Position numbers and translations under genes: made by a program
Notes under the pieces: model-generated
What the model saw: the letters and a program-made list of their open reading frames with translations, nothing else
Databases searched by the model: none
Told to the model about the DNA's origin: nothing
Part shown: positions 1 to 3,965 of the stretch, one piece after another
How positions within the stretch are numbered: position 1 is the stretch's first letter
How the letters are laid out: every line of letters starts with the position of its first letter
Source of the DNA: Actinomycetota bacterium
GTDB lineage: Bacteria > Actinomycetota > UBA4738
Assembly (NCBI GenBank): GCA_005888465.1
Contig: VAYJ01000106.1
Span: 1-8,534, forward strand
Length of the DNA: 8,534 nt
Direction: 5' to 3'

Positions 1-95
1 AACCAACCAGTCTTTTTGAGGTCGGCTTCGAAGGACTCTCGCCATTCCTTCCGCTCCCAGTCCTCGGGGCGAACCTGAAGTCGGAGAATAGGCAT
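1..95 (-). CDS. N-terminal end of an unidentified leftward gene (partial)
   Basis: Reading leftward from an ATG at 95-93, the frame stays open for 31 codons to the window edge. The visible protein begins MPILRLQVRPEDWERKEW and continues with a charged, helix-prone stretch. The start is supported by a GGAAAGGG Shine-Dalgarno-like sequence 5 bases upstream (complement of 101-108), and by a sigma70-like promoter and a leader hairpin at the expected distance. The visible part has no signal peptide or membrane segment, so the product is probably cytoplasmic. I do not recognise the family and too little is visible to guess a function. The gene is divergent from the small CxxC protein at 220-480. 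Confidence 0.55.
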   Translation of the reverse strand, partial: MPILRLQVRPEDWERKEWRESFEADLKKTGW

Positions 96-106
96 CGCGG
101 CCCTTT

Positions 107-127
107 CCGGCGTCGAGCCGACGCCGG
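107..127 (-). promoter_or_regulatory. Leader hairpin abutting the ribosome binding site of the leftward gene
   Basis: This is a perfect inverted repeat with a 9-base-pair stem (CCGGCGTCG paired with CGACGCCGG) and a 3-base loop at 116-118. It lies between the predicted promoter and the ATG at 95. On the leftward transcript its 3' arm runs directly into the GGAAAGGG ribosome binding site. No T-run follows, so it is not a classical terminator. A translational control hairpin or a protein-binding operator are the likelier readings; the role is inference. Confidence 0.4.
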
Positions 128-140
128 CCTCCATCACGCA

Positions 141-169
141 AATATAGACAACTCCAACTAGACGTTCAA
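141..169 (-). promoter_or_regulatory. Sigma70-like promoter for the leftward gene
   Basis: On the minus strand, TTGAAC (164-169) is a -35 candidate matching 4 of 6 consensus bases. TATATT (141-146) is a -10 candidate matching 5 of 6. They are separated by exactly 17 bases, in a short A/T-richer island within otherwise GC-rich DNA. Transcription would start near 134 and give a leader of about 39 bases before the ATG at 95, containing the 107-127 hairpin. Confidence 0.45.
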
Positions 170-219
170 CTACCGTGCCACTGCCGAGGCCGGCACAGGT
201 GATGCTGGTCAAGGGCTGT

Positions 220-480
220 ATGGAGGAGGCGGCACTTCGACTGCAAGCTCAGGAGCGAATACGCCAGGGGAGGCTCCCTGCTCGGCTCCCGCTGCGCACC
301 TGGGGAAGGCCAGGGGCCGGAAATCCTTGCAGTCTTTGCGATCTCCCAATTGCGCAGGGCGAGATCGAGTTTGAGCTTCAGTTCCAAGCCAATTCGAATC
401 CGATCGGCCTTCGCTTCCACTCCCTCTGTCATGTCGCTTGGGAGCGCGAACGACGGAGTCTGCCGGAGCATCCTGCGTAG
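220..480 (+). CDS. Small CxxC/HxxC putative zinc-binding protein
   Basis: This 86-residue protein starts MEEAALRLQAQERI and ends with TAG. After a charged N-terminal helix and a linker containing RTWGRPGAG come CSLC (residues 37-40), a beta-rich stretch (EIEFELQF) and FHSLCHVAWERER, which supplies H67 and C70. A Cys pair plus HxxC is what a small zinc-ribbon-like fold would use. I recall similar short uncharacterised proteins (RTWGGPG, then CxxC, then FHxxCxxxWexER) in Rokubacteria-like genomes, but no function is established. In-frame upstream starts exist at GTG 175 and ATG 202. I chose ATG 220 because AAGGG lies 4-5 bases upstream and because the protein then starts where relatives seem to start. 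There is no signal peptide, so it is probably cytoplasmic. No operon partner is visible. Confidence 0.6.
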   Translation: MEEAALRLQAQERIRQGRLPARLPLRTWGRPGAGNPCSLCDLPIAQGEIEFELQFQANSNPIGLRFHSLCHVAWERERRSLPEHPA

Positions 481-800
481 TTTCGTCCTGGCTCGGGTAG
501 TGACTACCGCCTGGACAAGGCCAGCGTCTCGCGGGTGCGTGATTTTGATCAGCGGGTGAAGGACCGTGCCTTTCGAGTCTGGGAATTAAAGTCGCGTTTT
601 TTTCAGTCCCCGTCGGTATTCGCGTTCCGCTGTGATTTCTCGGATCGTCAAATCGCGAGCCAGCAATGAACGACATGGGCACGCCCAACTTTTCGCATTA
701 CCAAGCCAATCCTCACCGTCCTCGTGGCGCGGTCTTGGTGGGCAGGTCGAGGCGAATGCCCCTCGGGTTGGTGGTAGGAGGGTGGTCGGGGGCGGTCTCG

Positions 801-833
801 GGAGGGTATTAGAAGGGTGCTAGAAGGGTCTTC
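801..833 (+). repeat. Three tandem 11-base G-rich units
   Basis: The units are GGAGGGTATTA, GAAGGGTGCTA and GAAGGGTCTTC. The core GA(A/G)GGGT recurs every 11 bases, close to one helical turn. They lie about 170 bases upstream of the SDR start. They could be a binding array for a regulator or simple drift in a G-rich tract. Confidence 0.35.
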
Positions 834-864
834 GTTGAGGTTGGCCCAGCGCTGAAGTGAATGG

Positions 865-887
865 CCGGCGGGTTGACAACGGCCGGC
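865..887 (+). promoter_or_regulatory. Possible -35 element within a GCCGGC inverted repeat
   Basis: A perfect -35 consensus, TTGACA (873-878), sits between two copies of the self-complementary hexamer GCCGGC. The best -10 at 17-base spacing is CATGGT (896-901), only 3 of 6 matches, so the promoter call is weak. The flanking repeat would suit a repressor or activator site acting on the SDR gene. Confidence 0.22.
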
Positions 888-916
888 TTCCGCCGCATGG
901 TGGCGGCCAGCAGCGG

Positions 917-941
917 CCCGGGGCCAAAGTTGCGCCCCGGG
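917..941 (+). promoter_or_regulatory. GC-rich stem-loop in the SDR leader
   Basis: CCCGGGGC (917-924) pairs perfectly with GCCCCGGG (934-941) around a 9-base loop. It lies about 60 bases upstream of the SDR start codon. The stem is strong but no T-run follows, so it is not a standard terminator. If transcription starts near 905 it would form in the 5' leader. Confidence 0.3.
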
Positions 942-990
942 TTCCCACGCGGCGATGGCCCCTTCCCGGACACACCCGATGGAGTACTCA

Positions 991-996
991 GGGAGG
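991..996 (+). promoter_or_regulatory. Ribosome binding site of the SDR gene
   Basis: GGGAGG stands 5 bases before the ATG at 1002. It decides the start against the longer in-frame extension back to 861, which would add 47 residues ahead of the normal SDR N-terminus. Confidence 0.6.
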
Positions 997-1001
997 TCGA
1001 C

Positions 1002-1756
1002 ATGGCCCACACTTCTAGGCACGCACTGATCACCGGATCCTCCCGAGGCATCGGGAGAGGAATCGCCCTGAAACTGGCGGAGAGCGGCGTCAGGGTCGCC
1101 ATCCACTACTACCAGAACGAGGCGGCCGCCCTCGATACCCTGGCCCAGGTACGTAAGTGCGGCAGCGACGGGCTGATCGTCCAGGCCGACGTGTTGCAGC
1201 CGGACCAGATCACCAGGATGTTTCGCTCCGTGAAGGAGCAATTCGGCACGCTCGACATCTTCGTCAGCAATGCGCGGCCGGAGGTACCGCCTTCGATTCG
1301 CAGGCGAAAGCCTTTCTCGTCGGCGCCCGCGAGGCGATTCCCCTCATGGGTACCGGCGGGAGAATCTTCGCCATCACCTACGCCGAAGGCAGCCGCACGG
1401 GCGGCCTGCAGCCCTGGGTGGGCATGGGGTCCGCCAAGGCCGCCCTGGAATCGCTCGTCCGCTACTTTGCCGTGACGGTCGCCAGGCGCGGCATCACCGT
1501 CAACGCCATCAGTCCAGGATGGACGGAGGACAGCGTCTTGAACACCTTGCCCGAGGAGGTACAGAAGCTGATCAGGGGCTGGCATACCCGCGGGTGGACG
1601 CCGATGGGGCGTCTGGGTACGCCCGAAGATATCGGCAACGTGGTGGCGCTCTTCTGCTCTGCGGACACCGGCTGGATCACGGGACAGGTGATCTACGCCG
1701 ATGGTGGGGCGTCGCTGATGAACCCGGAGATCCCGTCCGAGATCCAGCTCGCGTAG
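1002..1756 (+). pseudogene. FabI/FabL-like short-chain dehydrogenase/reductase, broken by an internal out-of-frame deletion
   Basis: The first part (1002 to about 1285) encodes MAHTSRHALITGSSRGIG, the TGxxxGxG Rossmann nucleotide-binding turn of an NAD(P)-dependent SDR, and runs to LDIFVSNARPEV. Homology then resumes in another frame at about 1286 with AFDSQAKAFLVGAREA. It continues through RIFAITYAEG, WVGMGSAKAALESLVRYFA, ITVNAISPGWTEDS and ITGQVIYADGGASLM to TAG at 1754-1756. Compared with a normal SDR, about 12-14 residues between NAR and DSQAK are missing. The frame change implies a loss of 3n+1 bases, roughly 37-43. The codons before the lysine (1436-1438) resemble the FabI/FabL arrangement of Tyr, six residues, Lys, but the tyrosine position is Trp (1415-1417); an upstream Tyr (1379-1381) is present. 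The reduced substrate is unknown. As it stands the gene cannot make a full enzyme, unless the deletion is an assembly error. Confidence 0.85.
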
Positions 1757-1833
1757 CCAGGGCCCGATCGCTCTCTCGGTCCTGCCATGTCTCCCGCATC
1801 GAGCGACTCGGGTGGCATCCGACGTGATCGCGA

Positions 1834-1856
1834 GCCCCACAGCAAGGGTGTGGGGC
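1834..1856. terminator. Hairpin downstream of the SDR gene, possible terminator
   Basis: GCCCCACA (1834-1841) and TGTGGGGC (1849-1856) form a perfect 8-base-pair stem with a 7-base loop, 78 bases after the SDR stop. No T-run follows on either strand, so intrinsic termination would be weak. Its position between the end of a rightward gene and the end of a leftward gene region suits a boundary role. Confidence 0.3.
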
Positions 1857-2053
1857 AATGAGCATCGGGGGTCGAAGCGGAGGAGGTGTCTCTGAACAGG
1901 TGGGCCGAGGTACCAAATTCAGAAACACGTGATCGCACACGGCCCATGCGTCGCGAGAATGGCTTGCGTCACAGCTTTCCGGACAGGGTGACCGAGCGGA
2001 CCGACCGGACGGGCGGCTTCGTGGACGCCGTCATGGGGGAAGATCGCCTTCCC

Positions 2054-2155
2054 GTCCGGCCCGTAACTCATCAGGCCGCCCGCTTCCACGAAGCTCCGGT
2101 CCGAGAAGGTCGCTGGCAGGCGGTGCCGGGCTGCCAGCTCCACGATCCTGATGTC
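2054..2155 (-). pseudogene. Remnant of a TrpX-type substrate-binding protein gene
   Basis: On the minus strand this encodes RIVELAARHRLPATF followed by FVEAGGLMSYGPD. That is the block found about 70-100 residues from the C-terminus of COG2984/ABC_sub_bind proteins; compare VKIAEFAGAHRLPSMF and YVEAGGFMSYG in the intact neighbour. The normal continuation, with its YVDKILKGAKPADLP-type motif and C-terminal block, is not recognisable beyond YGPD, and there is no start codon or N-terminal part. The scrap begins 13 bases after the stop of the intact gene at 2169 and has the same orientation. It is therefore best explained as what is left of a second tandem copy. It is not expected to make a product. 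Confidence 0.7.
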
Positions 2156-2168
2156 GGGCAGCCTCGCG

Positions 2169-3143
2169 TCACTCGATCACCCGATCCGCGCGAAGCAGGA
2201 CTGAGGGCGGGATCGTCAGGCCAAGCGCTTTCGCGGTCTTCGTATTAATCACGAACTCGAACTTCGTGGGTTGCTCGATCGGCAGGTCGGCCGGCTTCGC
2301 GCCACGCAGAAGCCGATCCGCATACGTGGCCAGCCGCACATAAGTCTCCCGCTGGTTTGCGCCATAGCTCATGAAACCGCCGGCCTCGACATACTCGCTC
2401 CACCCGAACATCGAGGGCAATCGATGGGCGCCCGCGAACTCCGCAATCTTGACACGCCGAGACATAGTCGTGCCCTCGGGGAAGACAATCATCGCGTCCG
2501 GCCGCGCCTGCCGAAGTGCATCGAATGCGGTGTCCAGCTGGCCGATCGAGCTGAACGGCACGTAGACGATCGTGACCCCGAGGGGGTGCGCTGCCGCTTC
2601 GGTCGCGCGCCGCTCCGAGGGTTCACCCGGGTGATCGACGTTCGATAGCACGGCCAACGTTCGCAACCGCGGTACGGCCTCCTTGATCAGCTCGACCCGC
2701 TTTCCGGCGAGCTCCAGGGACATGAACGTGCTACCCGTGAAGTTGCGACCGGGTTTGTTCAGGCTGTTCGCGATGCCCAGCTCGACGGGGTCGCCGCTGA
2801 TGGCAAAGAGAACGGGCACGTTCTCGACGCCTTTTACCGCGCGTGTGGCGAGGCCGCTCGAGACGATGAAGAGAACCTTTCTCCGGATCAGGTCGGCTAC
2901 GGCGGCCGTCAGCCCGTCGATGTATCCTGGCGAATAGCGCAGGTCGAGAATGACGTTCGTCCCCTCGACGTAACCGTGCCGGCGCAGGCCCTCCCGAAAT
3001 CCGTCGATGAATGGATCAGGTTGGGTCTCAATCGAAATCCAGCCGATATGCGGAGTGGCTTTAGCTTGCTGCGCCCACGTCAACCGCGGCAGCAAGCAGC
3101 TTCCGGTCGCCCCCACCAGGAATACTCGGCGTGTCGAACTCAT
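2169..3143 (-). CDS. TrpX-type ABC transporter substrate-binding protein (COG2984)
   Basis: This 324-residue protein has the normal family length. It starts MSSTRRVFLVGATGSCLL, a Tat-like twin-arginine leader with a hydrophobic core ending near TWAQQ, so it should be exported to the periplasm. The leader has no lipobox. Family blocks follow in order: HIGWIS; FREGLRRHGYVEGTNVILDLRY; PVLFAISGDPVELG; GRNFTGST; KRVELIKEAVPRLRTLAVLSN; AHRLPSMF; YVEAGGFMSYG; and the C-terminal GAKPADLPIEQPTKF and AKALGLTIPPSVLLRAD. The ATG at 3143 is chosen over an in-frame start 15 codons upstream because it has GGAGG 8 bases ahead and places the RR motif at the N-terminus. Such proteins bind small ligands for an ABC importer; the ligand cannot be told from sequence. 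No permease or ATPase is adjacent. Confidence 0.93.
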   Translation of the reverse strand: MSSTRRVFLVGATGSCLLPRLTWAQQAKATPHIGWISIETQPDPFIDGFREGLRRHGYVEGTNVILDLRYSPGYIDGLTAAVADLIRRKVLFIVSSGLATRAVKGVENVPVLFAISGDPVELGIANSLNKPGRNFTGSTFMSLELAGKRVELIKEAVPRLRTLAVLSNVDHPGEPSERRATEAAAHPLGVTIVYVPFSSIGQLDTAFDALRQARPDAMIVFPEGTTMSRRVKIAEFAGAHRLPSMFGWSEYVEAGGFMSYGANQRETYVRLATYADRLLRGAKPADLPIEQPTKFEFVINTKTAKALGLTIPPSVLLRADRVIE

Positions 3144-3296
3144 GGCGGAGGCCTCCGGCGCGGAATATAGCGCGCCGCCGGTCTCCACGGCTTGGGGACA
3201 GCGCGCCAGTTACCGCGACAGGCGTGAGGCACGGCGAGCTGCCTCCGAGCACATGTCTCTATCTCGCCTGCCCGACTAGAAGGAGGCAGACCTGCG

Positions 3297-3310
3297 TATG
3301 CAGTTGCATA
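3297..3310. promoter_or_regulatory. 14-base perfect palindrome, possible operator
   Basis: TATGCA and TGCATA face each other across a 2-base spacer. The site is about 155 bases upstream of the leftward binding-protein start. Its size and A/T-rich arms suit a dimeric helix-turn-helix regulator, but no regulator gene is nearby. Confidence 0.25.
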
Positions 3311-3597
3311 GCAGAGCAATCCGACAGCCGGCGGCATATCGCTCCCATGATCTTGGTCCATGGCGCCAGGCTTCCTTTTCAATTCGCTTACCGTGTTGGC
3401 GGGGCCAGTCGTACCCAGGGGATAGACGGCGAGGGCCTGCAGCCTATCCCGTCGGCTATTAAATCTCCGCCTGCGAGCCCGGCTGACCGCTATCGTCTTG
3501 GACGAGCCAACTATAGCGTCCACGCACGCGTTGAGCAATCAGCGATCGGCTGAACCTATTGATAAAGAACCGCGTAAACCGGCTGGCGAAAATGTGA

Positions 3598-3736
3598 TCG
3601 CGACAAAACGCGAGTTTCAGGCCGTGACCTGGAACCGGAACGCCAATGACCTGTTCGCCTGCAAGTGGTTGCGGGCCCCCGCAACCAAAAAAGACGAGGG
3701 GTTAGCAGCGATTCTGCCTGCTGACCCCTTTGCTTT
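3598..3736 (+). ncRNA. Cluster of four stem-loops, possible structured RNA
   Basis: Four hairpins follow one another. The first is TCGCG/CGCGA (3598-3613, 6-base loop). The second is TTTCAGG/CCTGGAA (3615-3634, one G-T pair). The third is TGGTTGCGG/CCGCAACCA (3666-3687, 4-base loop). The fourth is AGGGGTTAGCAG/CTGCTGACCCCT (3697-3729, one G-T pair), followed by TTGCTTT. No coding frame explains them. A small RNA ending in an intrinsic terminator, or the long leader of the kinase transcript, would both fit. I do not match it to a known RNA family and found no clear promoter. Confidence 0.28.
3697..3736 (+). terminator. Intrinsic terminator-like hairpin, possibly bidirectional
   Basis: A 12-base-pair stem (AGGGGTTAGCAG with CTGCTGACCCCT, one G-T pair, 9-base loop) is followed by TTGCTTT on the plus strand. 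On the minus strand the same stem is followed within a few bases by TTTTTT (complement of 3687-3692), so it could stop transcription either way. It would insulate the kinase operon from upstream transcription. Confidence 0.5.
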
Positions 3737-3953
3737 ACCCAGACTTCACCAGGAATTAGTCGACGTTGGCCGCATCCCGACTACACTCCTCCATCCCGGT
3801 CTGGCTTCCGACGGGATCGGCGATCTGCCCGCTCGCCGCGAATCGAGCCCGCTCGCCCGCATCATCGAGGACCCGGCCACCCGACTTGCCCACGAGGGCG
3901 CCTTCGCCTAGCCTGTCATCGATCTCTGTGCGGTCGAAACGCCTGTGAGAGGC

Positions 3954-3962
3954 AAGGAGAGG
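3954..3962 (+). promoter_or_regulatory. Ribosome binding site of the histidine kinase
   Basis: AAGGAGAGG ends 3 bases before the ATG at 3966, with the AAGGAG core 6 bases away. It favours this ATG over the in-frame GTG at 3945. Confidence 0.65.
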
Positions 3963-3965
3963 CTG

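Larger units (their letters stand above)
481..1001. other. Gene-poor interval upstream of the SDR gene
   Basis: No convincing gene is visible. The frame of the small CxxC protein stays open for another 62 codons after its TAG (481-669, ending TGA). That stretch has no good start codon and resembles no family I know, so it may be a decayed extension or chance. The second half holds three 11-base G-rich units (801-833), a consensus TTGACA inside a GCCGGC inverted repeat (865-887), a GC-rich hairpin (917-941) and the SDR ribosome binding site (991-996). Confidence 0.5.
3144..3965. other. Interval without a convincing gene between the divergent binding-protein and kinase genes
   Basis: Open frames here lack family resemblance, plausible starts and coding character. 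The region should carry the promoters of the leftward binding protein and the rightward kinase, but I cannot pick a strong sigma70 match for either. Visible structure is a perfect palindrome (3297-3310), four consecutive stem-loops (3598-3729) with a terminator-like tail, and the kinase ribosome binding site (3954-3962). Confidence 0.55.

Noticed and set aside
861..1001. In-frame extension of the SDR upstream of 1002
   Set aside because: It would add 47 unrelated residues before the normal SDR start, while ATG 1002 has a strong ribosome binding site.
1886..2248. 120-codon plus-strand frame
   Set aside because: It lies opposite the binding-protein remnant and the end of the intact leftward gene, both of which show clear homology on the minus strand.
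3298..3462. 54-codon frame starting at ATG 3298 behind an AGGAGG
   Set aside because: The spacing of 11 bases is long, the composition (Arg, Trp and Pro rich) is not protein-like, and there is no family match. The ATG lies in a palindrome.
3666..3687. GGTTGCGG hairpin as a rightward terminator
   Set aside because: It is followed by an A-run, not a T-run, on the plus strand. It was kept only as part of the hairpin cluster.
3590..3700. Possible tRNA among the hairpins
   Set aside because: No cloverleaf spacing, no TTCRA T-loop and no acceptor pairing on either strand.
3498..3911. 137-codon open frame upstream of the kinase
   Set aside because: It runs through the hairpin cluster, has no ribosome binding site and resembles no family. 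It shares the kinase frame but ends at TAG 3909, so it is not a kinase extension.
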